A stretch of DNA of 64,000 nucleotides from JAFAGX01 sp035623255 (GCA_035623255.1 DASPTU010000104.1:1-64000), one strand, 5' to 3'. Shown: positions 34,635 to 44,155, counted from the first letter of the stretch. Translations and numbers: made by a program. The notes: a model not told the origin generated them from the sequence alone.

Positions 34635-35747
34635 TTACGTCCACCGGAACAACTTAAGTGCCAGCGCAAAGGAAATTCCGCCCCACACCGCCAGCACAAC
34701 GATTCGACCGCTCTGGGCGGCCAGAGACGCTCCCTCCAGTATCGTAGCGCGCAACGCATCGTTGAGCGCTGTCAGCGGAAGCGCCTTAATGAATGGATGG
34801 ATAATCGCGGGAAAGCGCTCGTAGGAGAAGAACACGCCGGAGAAAATCCACATCGGCATCATCACAACATTAATCAGCCCGCTAACGCTTTCTATCTTTT
34901 GCGCGCGGCTGGCCGTAAGCAACCCGACACCAGCAAACCCGAGAGCTCCTATGGCTCCTATCAGCAGAATCCCGAGCACAGACCCGAGCACCCGCATGTG
35001 AAACACCAGCACCCCAAATCCCAGTAACAACCCGACCTCGATGATCATCAGCAGCAATCGGCTGCTGGCCAACGCAAGCAGAAAATCGCTGCGCCGCATA
35101 GGAGTCGCCACAAAACGCTTGAGCAGCTTGCGCTGCCTCATATCCACGATCGCAAAGCCGATCCCCCACATGGCGGCATTCATCACGTTCATTCCAATCA
35201 GCCCCGGAATGAGGAAATCGATATAACGCGACCCCGGCTCGCTGGACATGACGCTTGATGTTGACAGCGGATTCCGGCGCCCAGCCGCAGTTTGGAGAGT
35301 ATCATCCACTTCCGCTTTTGAGAGCACGCTCTCGGGCCGCGCCGGATCGAACACGTACTTTAAGGTATCGGCAGGACCAACCTCGATCACCAGATCGTAC
35401 TTTCCCAGGCGGAAACCTTTCAACGCCTGCGCCTGATCGATCACGTCCACATGAATTGATGACATGCGCCCGGAGTGTTGAATAAGATCCAGCGCTCGCT
35501 GAGCTCCCGGACCGTTCACGATTGCGATCGCGGTTGTGTCTGCCGGCTTGTTGCGGAATGCGATGCCGAGTCCCAGCGCCAGGAGCAGCGGGAAGACGAA
35601 CACCCAGAAGACCACCTCTGGCTCGCGCCTGAGTTCCTTCATGCGTGCACTCAGCAGATGCGTGAACCCCGACCAGCGACCGTTGGACAGTCCAGTAGCT
35701 GAAAGTGGGGATCGCGACAACGCCGGTGATTGCTGTACGGTGCTCAT
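34635..35747 (-). CDS. ABC-2 type transporter permease
   Basis: 370-residue exporter membrane subunit. One N-terminal helix (about 48-65; VVFWVFVFPLLLALGLGIAF, quoted in part) is followed by a large extracytoplasmic domain (about 70-175), then five C-terminal helices with IPGLIGMNVMNAAMWGIGF, RRSDFLLALASSRLLLM, and the ABC-2 signature region MPMWIFSGVFFSYERFP. The layout is that of YhiH/DrrB-like drug or polysaccharide exporters. The start codon overlaps the stop of the ATPase gene (TAATG, 35745-35749). The transported substrate is unknown. Confidence 0.9.
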   Translation of the reverse strand: MSTVQQSPALSRSPLSATGLSNGRWSGFTHLLSARMKELRREPEVVFWVFVFPLLLALGLGIAFRNKPADTTAIAIVNGPGAQRALDLIQHSGRMSSIHVDVIDQAQALKGFRLGKYDLVIEVGPADTLKYVFDPARPESVLSKAEVDDTLQTAAGRRNPLSTSSVMSSEPGSRYIDFLIPGLIGMNVMNAAMWGIGFAIVDMRQRKLLKRFVATPMRRSDFLLALASSRLLLMIIEVGLLLGFGVLVFHMRVLGSVLGILLIGAIGALGFAGVGLLTASRAQKIESVSGLINVVMMPMWIFSGVFFSYERFPAIIHPFIKALPLTALNDALRATILEGASLAAQSGRIVVLAVWGGISFALALKLFRWT

Positions 35748-36685
35748 TAGTCTTCCCTTAAGTGCCGACCGGTCAAGCGGACGAAAACGTCCTCGAGGCT
35801 CGCTTGGCGAGTGGTCAGATGCTCAAGCTCGGATCCTTGCTCTTCCACCGCTTCCAGCAACGCGGGAATGGTTAAATGCGGCTCACGAACCGTTAGGCAA
35901 ACAAGTCCATCGTCCTGCCGAACACTTTCCACCCCCGGCAGCCCACGCCAGCGCTCCGCTGCCGCCCCGTTATGGTGGCCACTAGCCTCGAATTCAACCA
36001 CATGATGACCGCCAAGCCGGGCGATCAAATCAGCTGGACTGCCTTCCGCGATGATCTGTCCATGATCGACAATGGCAAGGCGGTCGCACAGCCGTTCCGC
36101 CTCATCCATGTAGTGGGTGGTCAACAGGACGGTCCCGCCGTGCTGCTGAAAACCGCGAATGATGTCCCATAACTGGCGACGGCTTTGCGGATCAAGGCCA
36201 GTCGTTGGCTCGTCCAGAAAAAGAATTCTTGGATTTCCGACAAGCGCGGTTGCGACTGCCAGGCGTTGGCGCTGCCCACCGGAAAGTTTGCCCACCCATG
36301 CATCGGCTTTCTCGCGGAGCTGCAACTGATCGAGCACCTGGTCCGACGAGCGCGGCTCGCGATAAAAGCTGGCAAACAATTCTATGGTCTCGCGCACCGA
36401 TAGCTTCTCGGAGAGCCGGGTCTCTTGCAATGAAATCCCCAGCCACTCGCGCAATTCGCGCGGATGTTCCTGCCAGCTATGCCCCAGGATGGTGACCTGT
36501 CCCGACGTCGGTTCGAGCAAACCTTCAAGGATTTCAATTGTAGTGGTCTTCCCTGCCCCATTGGGCCCGAGCAGCCCGAAGCACTCCCCACTTTCGATCT
36601 GGAGGTTGAGGCCGCGCACCGCTTCGACCTTTCCATCATAGGTTTTTCGCAGATCGCGGCATTCTACGGCGACGGACATTGGCAA
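35747..36685 (-). CDS. ABC transporter ATP-binding protein
   Basis: 312-residue ATPase of an ABC-2 exporter (DrrA/CcmA-type). Walker A GPNGAGKTTT (about 38-47), Q-loop SLQETRL, signature LSGGQRQRLAVA, Walker B ILFLDEPTTGLDP, and the switch His in LLTTHYMDEAERL. A C-terminal regulatory segment of about 90 residues follows and ends VFVRLTGRHL, as in DrrA. ATG 36685 and ATG 36679 are both possible starts. Coupled to the permease; divergent from the transglutaminase gene. Confidence 0.95.
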   Translation of the reverse strand: MPMSVAVECRDLRKTYDGKVEAVRGLNLQIESGECFGLLGPNGAGKTTTIEILEGLLEPTSGQVTILGHSWQEHPRELREWLGISLQETRLSEKLSVRETIELFASFYREPRSSDQVLDQLQLREKADAWVGKLSGGQRQRLAVATALVGNPRILFLDEPTTGLDPQSRRQLWDIIRGFQQHGGTVLLTTHYMDEAERLCDRLAIVDHGQIIAEGSPADLIARLGGHHVVEFEASGHHNGAAAERWRGLPGVESVRQDDGLVCLTVREPHLTIPALLEAVEEQGSELEHLTTRQASLEDVFVRLTGRHLRED

Positions 36686-36897
36686 ATTCTAACTGAATGC
36701 GGCGGTTCTCGGTTGCGTAGTGAATGGAAAACGACGTCCGCGACTCGTATAGAATGATGACTATCCCGGTGGGGTTGAGAACCTTCGTATGCACGGCCAA
36801 CGACAGGGCTTCACCTGCGCATACCCCCGCAAACGTCCGTGCGTCGCTAAGCGCTTTTCCAGTTCACCGTGGGCCGCTCAATAGAAAGGACCGCTCC

Positions 36898-37890
36898 ATG
36901 CTTAGGAGAATTCCTGCTCTTCTTCTCTGTGTTCCTGGACTTCTAACCCTCGCATCTGCCCAAAGTGTTCGCCACTTTACATTTCATTATGCGTTTACAG
37001 TTAAAAATCTTTCGCCCGGAGAGCGAGTCCGAGTCTGGATGCCTGTCCCACAAACCGACGCATTTCAGGAGGTGAAGTTGATCTCAGCGAAAGGAGACCT
37101 TCCGCTGAAGAAGACTCACGAGTCGGAATACGGCAACGAGATGTACTACGCCGAGATTTCTAAGGACCAGCAGCCAGAATTGCACTTCGAGATGGTTTAC
37201 GACGTGGTTCGACACGAACATCTCGCCCTGGGAGTTTATTCGCCTCACCTCGAACCGGTGGCTTTGAGTTCTAAAGAGCAGAAACGGTATCTTGCCCCTG
37301 ACGCGCTGGTTCCGGTCACTGGTTTGCCGGCAGAGTTGGCTGTCAAAGTTACTGCAGGCCAAACATCAACATTGGACAAAGCTCAGGCCATCTACGACTA
37401 CGTTTTTTCAACTATGCGCTACGACAAAACAGGCACAGGCTGGGGCCGTGGCGACGTGCTCTACGCGTGCGATGCCAAGAAAGGAAACTGCACGGACTTT
37501 CACTCTCTATTTATCGCAATGGCTCGATCCCAAGGCATTCCCGCGCGCTTCGAGATCGGATTTCCGCTTCCGTCCGATAAGAACTCGGTTGAAATTCCTG
37601 GCTACCATTGCTGGGCAGAATTCTTCGATCCACAACACGGATGGATACCCGTCGACATCTCCGAGGCCTGGAAGCATCCCGAGAAAAAGGCCTACTTCTT
37701 CGGCGCCCACGATGACAATCGCGTGCAGTTCACACTTGGGCGCGACCTGGAACTGAATCCGAAGCAGTCGGGAAAGCCCCTGAATTATTTCATTTACCCC
37801 TACGTTGAGGTCGATGGCAAAGAGTACGCGAATGTTTCCAACGCGTTCTCATTTGCGGATGTAGGAGGAACATCAACTGCGTTGAAATAA
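36898..37890 (+). CDS. Secreted transglutaminase-like protein
   Basis: 330-residue exported protein. Signal peptide at 1-21 (LLLCVPGLLTLASAQS). An N-terminal beta domain resembling the transglut-N half (VWMPVPQTDAFQEV) precedes the transglutaminase-like cysteine-protease core, with the triad Cys in GNCTDFHSLF, His in PGYHCWAEFF and Asp in WIPVDISEAW. Start ATG 36898 has AAGGA seven bases upstream. The core fold can act as a protease, amidase or peptidoglycan enzyme; the specific job is unknown. It is convergent with the phosphoesterase gene, 4 bp apart. Confidence 0.9.
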   Translation: MLRRIPALLLCVPGLLTLASAQSVRHFTFHYAFTVKNLSPGERVRVWMPVPQTDAFQEVKLISAKGDLPLKKTHESEYGNEMYYAEISKDQQPELHFEMVYDVVRHEHLALGVYSPHLEPVALSSKEQKRYLAPDALVPVTGLPAELAVKVTAGQTSTLDKAQAIYDYVFSTMRYDKTGTGWGRGDVLYACDAKKGNCTDFHSLFIAMARSQGIPARFEIGFPLPSDKNSVEIPGYHCWAEFFDPQHGWIPVDISEAWKHPEKKAYFFGAHDDNRVQFTLGRDLELNPKQSGKPLNYFIYPYVEVDGKEYANVSNAFSFADVGGTSTALK

Positions 37891-37894
37891 CTTC

Positions 37895-40753
37895 TCAATC
37901 ATCGTCATCCGGTTTGTCCGTCGCGGGGAGTCGATGCACAACCGGCGGTAGGGGGGCGTCGCCCTTGCGATCACGCCACAAGATCGCGTTCAGGACGGCA
38001 GAATCGACCGCATCCGGTCTTGAGAAATCCATTGCCGCTGATTCCTTGGCGCCCTGCCCTCTTGGCGGATTCATCTGGTAAATTAAGCCATTGTCGCGAT
38101 TGCTCCAATCCGCAGTAAACGGTAACTGGTTTCCTGCTCCGGAAAACATATAACTCATCATTGGCGCATACGCGTCGTTCTGGTTCATAGGCGGCAATCC
38201 GAGCAATACCTCCATTGTGTGAATTGTGCTCACGGTTGTATAGAAATGATGCTCGACAAACGGCTGATCGCCTGAACCGGGCGAATATTTACTGATCACA
38301 AACGCGATCGAGCGATGCGCATCGACGTGATCGGCGCCGTTCTGCGCGTCGTCCTCTAGAATGAAAATTGCGGTGTCGTCCCAATAACGGCTATGCGAGA
38401 CCGCTTCCACCACCCGGCCAACCGCAAGATCGTTGTCGGCCACGGAAGCCGCAGGGCGCGGATGTCCGGGTGTGGTTCCGTGAGTGTGATCGTTCGGCAA
38501 ATAGAGCAGCGTAAACGCCGGCAACTGTTCGCCCGTGCCGATGTCACGCGCGCGCGCAAAATCCTTGAATTCGTTCAGGAATTCATCAGCCCTGAGCTGG
38601 TCCGGATAGTCGGTGTTGAAGTCCACAAACCTGGGATCAAAATGGTCCCGCAACACCGCTTTTGTAGGCTTGTTGAATTTCATCAGTGGCAGCGGCCACG
38701 GCCACGGACTCGCGCTTCCGTGAGGCTGGCCCACGTTGGATGGCAATGATTCACCCCTGGCAACCTCGGCTTGCGGACATTTCTCCGAGAAGGCTGAAGG
38801 CGTGCCTTCTTTGAGCGCCTCTACACCTTCTGGTTTGCACCAAATCGTGGCTACAAATTCCCCATAATCGCGGTAGCTCAGCCCGTGTGCCGCAAGGTTG
38901 TCCCAGAGATATCCGGTTGCAGGGGCATCCACATCCGGCCCGTTGTGGTCCAGCGGAAATTCGTCAGCTACAGTTCCCTGAAAATCGTACGTGCGTTCTT
39001 TTCCCCGATAGTTAATTTGCCAGTTGTTTTCGTTGTAGTCGCTGGTGATTCCGGCAGTTGACCATTCGTGCCCGTCGCCAGAGACTTCGCCACTGTCATA
39101 GAAGTTATCCAGCACCCCAAATTGCAAAGCGAGCTTGTGTTCGTTGGGTGTAACATCAGCGCCATACATGGTCAGAGAAGCATCACGGTTGCCGACCTTC
39201 AAGTCGCCGAATATTTGGTCGTAGGTCCGATTTTCTTTGATGATGTAGATCACATGTTTAATCGGACTCGATCCGTTCGCGAACTGGATTCTCCCAGCTT
39301 CAGAACCGAAACGATTGTTTTCCTCCACTCGTTTGGTCAACTCCGGCAATTGCGCTTCGATTTCACGAAGATTAAATCGCGCGACTGATCCGTAGAGCAA
39401 GGTGGCAATGTAGGCGTGGGAGTGATGGCGAATCTCGTGTTCGGTCTGGCCGGGGAAATTATCGGGACCGGTGCCTTGCCCCTTCGAGGTGGCAACGATC
39501 AAATCATCGCTGGCTGTTGCCAGGGCAGTGGGATACCAATCTGTGGGAATGAAGCCGAGGGCGCTCGCATTCGCGCTTAACTGAGAAGTGTCATACACCG
39601 CAATTGCATTGATGGATGCACACGCGGCAAACAGTCGTTTGCCATCCTCCGACTGTGCCAGAGCTACGGGAAACGTTCCGTGCTGATTGACCGCTGCAGG
39701 CACGACTGTCAGAGTCCATTTTCTCAGGCCGGTCGCCGTGTCTATCACCCCGATGCTGTCGGAGTTTGCCAACGCTACATACAGCAGTTTCTCGTCTGGG
39801 CTCAGCAACAGGGCAGTTGGATGCGGCCCGGGTTTTATAGGCTCCTGAGGAGCTAGGAGGGGAATCATGCGATGCAGTTTTCCCCGCCCCAGGTCCAGCT
39901 CGGCTATGCTCGATGAATTCCATAAGCTGCACCAAGCCTGACGACCGTTGCGAGCTGCTACGCAGGTGTAAGGAAATTCTGAGGGGACAATTTGGTGCCC
40001 GCTGACATCGACACTCTTCAGGATCTTCCCACTCGATGAATCCACCAACACGAAGTTGTCCGAGTAATTGTCGGCGATCAGCAGCCTATCCGCTTGCCCA
40101 TTGTCCCCGGGAATCACTGCGAGACCTGCCGGATAAGGAATAGCGGTACCGTCCGGAGTTTTGCGCAGTGCAAATGCAACGATCTTCCCTTTCGCAAGCT
40201 TCTGCGGAGGGATTTTCAGGAATCGCTCGGGCGTAACCTTGCCATCGCGGAAGTTGTACACGGCAATGCCGTTCCCCGTATCTCCAGACTTCTCCCCGGT
40301 GGGATCACTGATCGAACCCATCGACGCATAAAGATGACTTCCATCGGAGCTGAAAGCCAGGCCAATGTAGTAGCTCTGGTGCGCATCAGCCGCCAGTCGC
40401 TCGTCAGGAAAATCCGTGAGCCGATTAGTCGAGAGATCGAGTATCGCAATCGATTGGTAACCTTTATTCCGTTGCGATCCATAACCATCATTTAGAAATG
40501 CCGCGTAGTGCTTGCCGGGGCTTATCGCGACCGTCGGTGTAAAACCGTTTAGTGTGCCCAAAACTCCAGGCGATGGGCCAATCAGGAGCTTGCTGGTCGG
40601 CAGCGGAATCTCGCGCACTTCGAGGTTCTGTTGACTACGTTGAAGCGCAGTTTGTGCCAAAAGAAAACTTAAAGCCGCGAGTAGCAGGAGTGGTAAGGCC
40701 GCCAGGGCTGATCGCAACTCTCCTCCAATGAGACGGTAAGAAACTTCTAACAT
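37895..40753 (-). CDS. Beta-propeller plus phosphoesterase, large exported protein
   Basis: 952 residues from ATG 40753. An N-terminal hydrophobic helix (about 15-37, a signal anchor) is followed by a YVTN/YncE-type beta propeller (about 60-470; repeated short motifs such as LLIADNYSDNFVLVDSSSG, quoted in part, and LYVALANSDSIGVID). The C-terminal phosphoesterase domain (PF04185-like, about 500-900) has HVIYIIKENRTYDQIFG, ADVTPNEHKLA, SGDGHEWSTAG, YLPNDHTHGT and AIFILEDDAQNGADHVDAHRS. It matches the bifunctional YncE/alkaline-phosphatase group. Longer in-frame starts overlap the divergent gene and are unlikely. Confidence 0.9.
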   Translation of the reverse strand: MLEVSYRLIGGELRSALAALPLLLLAALSFLLAQTALQRSQQNLEVREIPLPTSKLLIGPSPGVLGTLNGFTPTVAISPGKHYAAFLNDGYGSQRNKGYQSIAILDLSTNRLTDFPDERLAADAHQSYYIGLAFSSDGSHLYASMGSISDPTGEKSGDTGNGIAVYNFRDGKVTPERFLKIPPQKLAKGKIVAFALRKTPDGTAIPYPAGLAVIPGDNGQADRLLIADNYSDNFVLVDSSSGKILKSVDVSGHQIVPSEFPYTCVAARNGRQAWCSLWNSSSIAELDLGRGKLHRMIPLLAPQEPIKPGPHPTALLLSPDEKLLYVALANSDSIGVIDTATGLRKWTLTVVPAAVNQHGTFPVALAQSEDGKRLFAACASINAIAVYDTSQLSANASALGFIPTDWYPTALATASDDLIVATSKGQGTGPDNFPGQTEHEIRHHSHAYIATLLYGSVARFNLREIEAQLPELTKRVEENNRFGSEAGRIQFANGSSPIKHVIYIIKENRTYDQIFGDLKVGNRDASLTMYGADVTPNEHKLALQFGVLDNFYDSGEVSGDGHEWSTAGITSDYNENNWQINYRGKERTYDFQGTVADEFPLDHNGPDVDAPATGYLWDNLAAHGLSYRDYGEFVATIWCKPEGVEALKEGTPSAFSEKCPQAEVARGESLPSNVGQPHGSASPWPWPLPLMKFNKPTKAVLRDHFDPRFVDFNTDYPDQLRADEFLNEFKDFARARDIGTGEQLPAFTLLYLPNDHTHGTTPGHPRPAASVADNDLAVGRVVEAVSHSRYWDDTAIFILEDDAQNGADHVDAHRSIAFVISKYSPGSGDQPFVEHHFYTTVSTIHTMEVLLGLPPMNQNDAYAPMMSYMFSGAGNQLPFTADWSNRDNGLIYQMNPPRGQGAKESAAMDFSRPDAVDSAVLNAILWRDRKGDAPLPPVVHRLPATDKPDDDD

Positions 40754-40850
40754 CGCGCTGACAAAAAAGGAAGGCGTTCCGAAGGGGGCCAGAGGCCCGA
40801 GGCGAAACTTTCTGTTGATACCGAGCATCAACTCGGACGGGGGCATTTGC

Positions 40851-41630
40851 ATGCGGCGGTTTCTGATCTGCTTGACGGTTGTTTGTATAAGCACGTGGGC
40901 AATTCCGGCTTTAGCTCCCGGCGGTTCAACCACCCGCGTCCCCATCCTGGTTGAACTTTTTACTTCGGAAGGCTGCTCGGACTGTCCGCCAGCCGATGCA
41001 TTTCTGGAAAAATTGGATCGGCAGCCCTTCCAGGTCGCCGAAATGATTGTGCTCAGCGAACACGTAGATTACTGGAACCATGACGGCTGGAAAGATCCGT
41101 ATTCGTCTCATTTTTACAGCGAGCGACAGGCCGCCTACGCGCGACGTTTTTTCCTGCCCAGCGTCTACACTCCGCAGATGATTGTCGATGGAACGAGCGA
41201 ATTTGTCGGGAGCAACCAAGCCGCCGCTGGTGAAGCCTTCGCCAAGGCGGCAAATACGACAAAAGTCGGCGTTCGGATGTCCTCAATCTCGATTGATTCC
41301 GCTAACAACCTGATGGCGCATATTGAAACCAACGCTCTGCCTGACAATCAGAAAGCCGATGTTTACGTCGCGATCGCCCTCAATCATGCCGACTCCCAGG
41401 TCTCGGCGGGCGAGAATGCTGGAAGAAAACTTTCACACACAGCGGTGGTACGGCTCATCTCGAAGGTTGGATCAGTCGAGAAAGGCCAGCCCTACGCACA
41501 AGAGATTCACATGAAGCTGCCCCCCGATGTCTCCCCCAGCAACTTGCGAATTGTGAGTTTTGTTCAACAGGCGCAACAAGGGAAGGTTTTTGGAGCGGCA
41601 ATGCGGCCGCTCGGCTCAGAGAGTCACTGA
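40851..41630 (+). CDS. Secreted DUF1223 thioredoxin-like protein
   Basis: 259-residue exported protein from ATG 40851, with GGGGG seven bases upstream. Signal peptide at 1-22. The DUF1223 start is VELFTSEGCSDCPPAD, with a CxxC in the thioredoxin-like position, followed by VLSEHVDYWNHDGWKDPYSS (quoted in part) and VYTPQMIVDG. Members are periplasmic and redox-related by fold; the function is not established. It is divergent from the phosphoesterase gene. Confidence 0.9.
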   Translation: MRRFLICLTVVCISTWAIPALAPGGSTTRVPILVELFTSEGCSDCPPADAFLEKLDRQPFQVAEMIVLSEHVDYWNHDGWKDPYSSHFYSERQAAYARRFFLPSVYTPQMIVDGTSEFVGSNQAAAGEAFAKAANTTKVGVRMSSISIDSANNLMAHIETNALPDNQKADVYVAIALNHADSQVSAGENAGRKLSHTAVVRLISKVGSVEKGQPYAQEIHMKLPPDVSPSNLRIVSFVQQAQQGKVFGAAMRPLGSESH

Positions 41631-41777
41631 TCCAGCCGCGAATAATCTTTGCCACATTCAACTGATCGACGCGACTACACGTTAGTAACCTACCCAAAGC
41701 GGTCGGTCAGGTACATCATAGCTATTCCGGTGGTCCGTCCGGATACAAAAATGCCGCAGAAGCTATTGGAAGTACTC

Positions 41778-42308
41778 ATGTTAGGTCGTTGTTCGCACGA
41801 ATTCTCCTGGCCGCGGCGAGCCTCTGACGGCGACTATTACCAGGTTTGTCTGCTCTGCGCCGCAGAATACAAGTATGACTGGAAGACGATGCGGCGCACT
41901 GAGCGTGTCGATCGCAGTCGAGAGCCTAACCTTGAGCCCGGCAGTGCTCGACGTCGCAGCCATAGCCGCAAACCTACCTGGGTCCCGCGCGCCCGTCGAC
42001 TCAGGCTTGACGCACCTTTACGCTACCGAGTTAAGAACCTGGGGAGCTGGCATGAAGGTGTGATCGACAATCTCAGCCAGTCGGGGCTGCTTTTTCACGG
42101 TTCGCAACGTTTTCCCGAGAATACCCTCATAGAGATGGTTTTTGAGATGCCCGAAGAGATCTCAGGTCAGAAGAACAGTACGGTGTTGTGCCAGGGGCGG
42201 ATCACACGGGCCAAGGAACAGGGGAAAGGAAAACAGGAGTCGTCCGGCGTGCCAGTGTTGGCTGCCAGTATTCTCGACTATAAATTTCTTCACCAGCAAC
42301 GTCCTTAG
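41778..42308 (+). CDS. PilZ-domain protein
   Basis: 176 residues from ATG 41778 (GGAAG five bases upstream; ATG 41751 is an alternative). An N-terminal part has two CxxC/CxH-like elements (GRCSHEFSWP, VCLLCAAEY) and resembles a small zinc site. The C-terminal PilZ domain follows: a basic RRLRLDAPLRYR stretch, then NLSQSGLLFHG with the D/NxSxxG motif. It probably binds cyclic di-GMP. The zinc-site-like N-terminus is not part of PilZ. Confidence 0.82.
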   Translation: MLGRCSHEFSWPRRASDGDYYQVCLLCAAEYKYDWKTMRRTERVDRSREPNLEPGSARRRSHSRKPTWVPRARRLRLDAPLRYRVKNLGSWHEGVIDNLSQSGLLFHGSQRFPENTLIEMVFEMPEEISGQKNSTVLCQGRITRAKEQGKGKQESSGVPVLAASILDYKFLHQQRP

Positions 42309-42435
42309 TGAACCGGAATTTGCGAATCGGCGCCGGATGACAGTACAGTCCTGATCAACAATTTTGGCTTTGGAAGTAAGCTTCTCTGCATCTAATTTCC
42401 CATATACTGGCATTACACCATCAGGAGCATCAGGT

Positions 42436-43500
42436 ATGAAGGCGAGAGTCTCTCTCCACTTAAGTGCAATTCTGCTTTTGATCACCTTGACCATCACGTT
42501 GGGCTGTTCAAGAGCTCCGAATGACGCTCAGATCGCCAGCGATATCCAGTCCAGGATCAACTCAGATTCCGGACTCCAAGGCAAGCAGCTCGAGGTCCAG
42601 TCGGTCAACGGCTCGGTCACGCTGGCCGGAGTGGTGGATAACGATGCGCAACGGGATGCAGCCGCCCGATATGCCTCTTCAGAACCGGGAGTTAAGCAGG
42701 TTGTGAACAACCTGCAGATTGCGCCGCCTGCACCCGCTCAGGCTGAGCAACCGGCCCCGCCTCCGGCGGGGGAGCCTAAGCCGGCATCTAGTCGCCAGAA
42801 AAAAACTCGCAAGCGTCAGGAAGACACTGCTTCAAACTCGCAAGTAGCGGAGCAGACACCACCTCCGGCTCCAACACCGGTATCGGCACCTGTGCCCGCT
42901 GCAGCGCCTATGACTCCGCCACCGCCTCCTCCACCACAGAAGGTTACGATTCCAACGGGCACTGCTTTAGCGGTCCGACTCGTCGATCCTATTGATAGTG
43001 AGAAGAACCAAGTTGGTGAGACCTTCCATGCCACCCTCAACAATCCCATCACGATCAATGGAGACACGGTGATTCCATCGGGCAGCGACGTTCAGGGCCA
43101 CCTGGCCGATGTGAAGAGTGCCGGCAAATTCGCCGGTCAATCGCAAGTTATTTTGCAATTGGACAGCATCCGGTCCGGCGGCCAGACCTACAACATTCAG
43201 ACGGATCAGTACAAGAAACAAGGCAGTTCACGTGGCAAAAACACCGCTGAGAAGGTTGGAGCGGGAGCAGGTATCGGAGCATTGATCGGTGCACTTGCGG
43301 GTGGCGGCAAAGGAGCAGCCATTGGGGCGGCAGCCGGCGGCGGCCTGGGCGGCGGCGTTCAAGCAGCCACCAAAGGTCAACAGATCAAATTGCCCTCGGA
43401 GACTGTCTTGAACTTTACGCTGCAAGCTCCGGTCACCGTGGTCGCAACCAGCCAGGGTCCGGACGCGGGACGTCAGAAGTTGGACGCGAACCAGCAATAG
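42436..43500 (+). CDS. BON-domain, glycine-zipper lipoprotein
   Basis: 354-residue exported lipoprotein. Signal peptide with lipobox LGCS (near residue 24); GGAG eight bases before ATG 42436. A BON domain (about 30-90; DAQIASDIQSRIN, GSVTLAGVVDN, GVKQVVNNLQI) is followed by a Pro/Ala/Gln-rich linker with a run of prolines, a conserved beta segment (VTIPTGTALAVRLVDPIDSEKN, quoted in part), and a glycine-zipper stretch (GAGAGIGALIGALAGG) near 275-310. BON and glycine-zipper domains bind membranes; it may be an envelope stabiliser. A strong terminator follows. Confidence 0.88.
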   Translation: MKARVSLHLSAILLLITLTITLGCSRAPNDAQIASDIQSRINSDSGLQGKQLEVQSVNGSVTLAGVVDNDAQRDAAARYASSEPGVKQVVNNLQIAPPAPAQAEQPAPPPAGEPKPASSRQKKTRKRQEDTASNSQVAEQTPPPAPTPVSAPVPAAAPMTPPPPPPPQKVTIPTGTALAVRLVDPIDSEKNQVGETFHATLNNPITINGDTVIPSGSDVQGHLADVKSAGKFAGQSQVILQLDSIRSGGQTYNIQTDQYKKQGSSRGKNTAEKVGAGAGIGALIGALAGGGKGAAIGAAAGGGLGGGVQAATKGQQIKLPSETVLNFTLQAPVTVVATSQGPDAGRQKLDANQQ

Positions 43501-43519
43501 TGGTCCTGGATTTGAATGC

Positions 43520-43550
43520 AAGGCGCGGCACACCCGCGCCTTATTTTTTT
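43520..43550 (+). terminator. Rho-independent terminator after BON lipoprotein gene
   Basis: AAGGCGCGG (43520-43528) and CCGCGCCTT (43534-43542) form a perfect 9-bp stem around CACAC, followed by a run of seven T (43544-43550). It lies 20 bp after the stop codon. Confidence 0.93.
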
Positions 43551-43579
43551 GTCAATATCCGTAACTGATTACCCCGTTT

Positions 43580-43595
43580 TGTGACGTAGCTCACA
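43580..43595. promoter_or_regulatory. CRP-type operator upstream of cytochrome c gene
   Basis: TGTGA-CGTAGC-TCACA is a perfect CRP consensus (two 5-bp half sites, 6-bp spacer). It lies 76-91 bp upstream of the cytochrome c start. A CATAAT -10-like box is at 43633-43638 with no good -35, so the site centre would be near -58, fitting activator-dependent promoters. The regulator is not in the window. Confidence 0.65.
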
Positions 43596-43670
43596 GCCCC
43601 TCGGACCAAGTCCTGAATACACTTTTCCTAGCCATAATTCTCAGCAGTGCCGCAGTTATAGGAGGCAAGT

Positions 43671-44108
43671 ATGAAGCTAGGCAAGTTGGTGAGCTTGTGT
43701 GTGGCACTCATGCTGTTCGCAGCCGCCGCGGGAGCGCAGGATCAAACTCAAAAAACCATCAAGCATGTTCCGGTTTCGGCCACTTCCCCGTCCTCGGGCG
43801 CGGAAATGTACAAAGCCTATTGTGCCGTCTGCCATGGCGCCGATGGCAAAGGCAATGGTCCAGCCGCGTCCGCTCTTAAGACACCCCCCACTGATCTGAC
43901 ACAATTAAGCAAGAACAACGGGGGGAAGTATCCGGACCTGAAGGTGGCGTCTACAATTCGCGGAGAAGGTAACATTGCCGCGCATGGCACCCCTGACATG
44001 CCGATGTGGGGGCACTTGTTCTGGGGCATGAGCCATGGCCACGAGGGCGAAGTCCAGCAACGAGTGGCCAATCTGACCAAATACGTCGAGTCTCTGCAAG
44101 CAAAGTGA
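43671..44108 (+). CDS. Secreted class I cytochrome c
   Basis: 145-residue periplasmic electron-transfer protein. Signal peptide (about 1-22, ending AGAQ). One heme motif CAVCH (about 51-55), with the distal Met probably in DMPMWGHLF. A strong AGGAGG ribosome site precedes the ATG. A CRP-type site upstream and a terminator downstream show a single-gene, regulated unit. It could donate electrons to the aa3 oxidase 30 kb away or to another enzyme; that is inference. Confidence 0.93.
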   Translation: MKLGKLVSLCVALMLFAAAAGAQDQTQKTIKHVPVSATSPSSGAEMYKAYCAVCHGADGKGNGPAASALKTPPTDLTQLSKNNGGKYPDLKVASTIRGEGNIAAHGTPDMPMWGHLFWGMSHGHEGEVQQRVANLTKYVESLQAK

Positions 44109-44123
44109 ATCTCCATCGGGACA

Positions 44124-44155
44124 GAGGGCGTGAGGCAACTTCACGCCTTCTTTTT
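44124..44155 (+). terminator. Rho-independent terminator after cytochrome c gene
   Basis: GAGGGCGTGA (44124-44133) pairs with TCACGCCTTC (44141-44150): ten pairs with one G-T wobble and a 7-nt loop. Five T follow (44151-44155). It lies 15 bp after the stop. Confidence 0.9.

Noticed and set aside
43260..43400. Glycine-rich DNA as a transposon or repeat
   Set aside because: It codes for the glycine-zipper region of the BON lipoprotein in the same frame.
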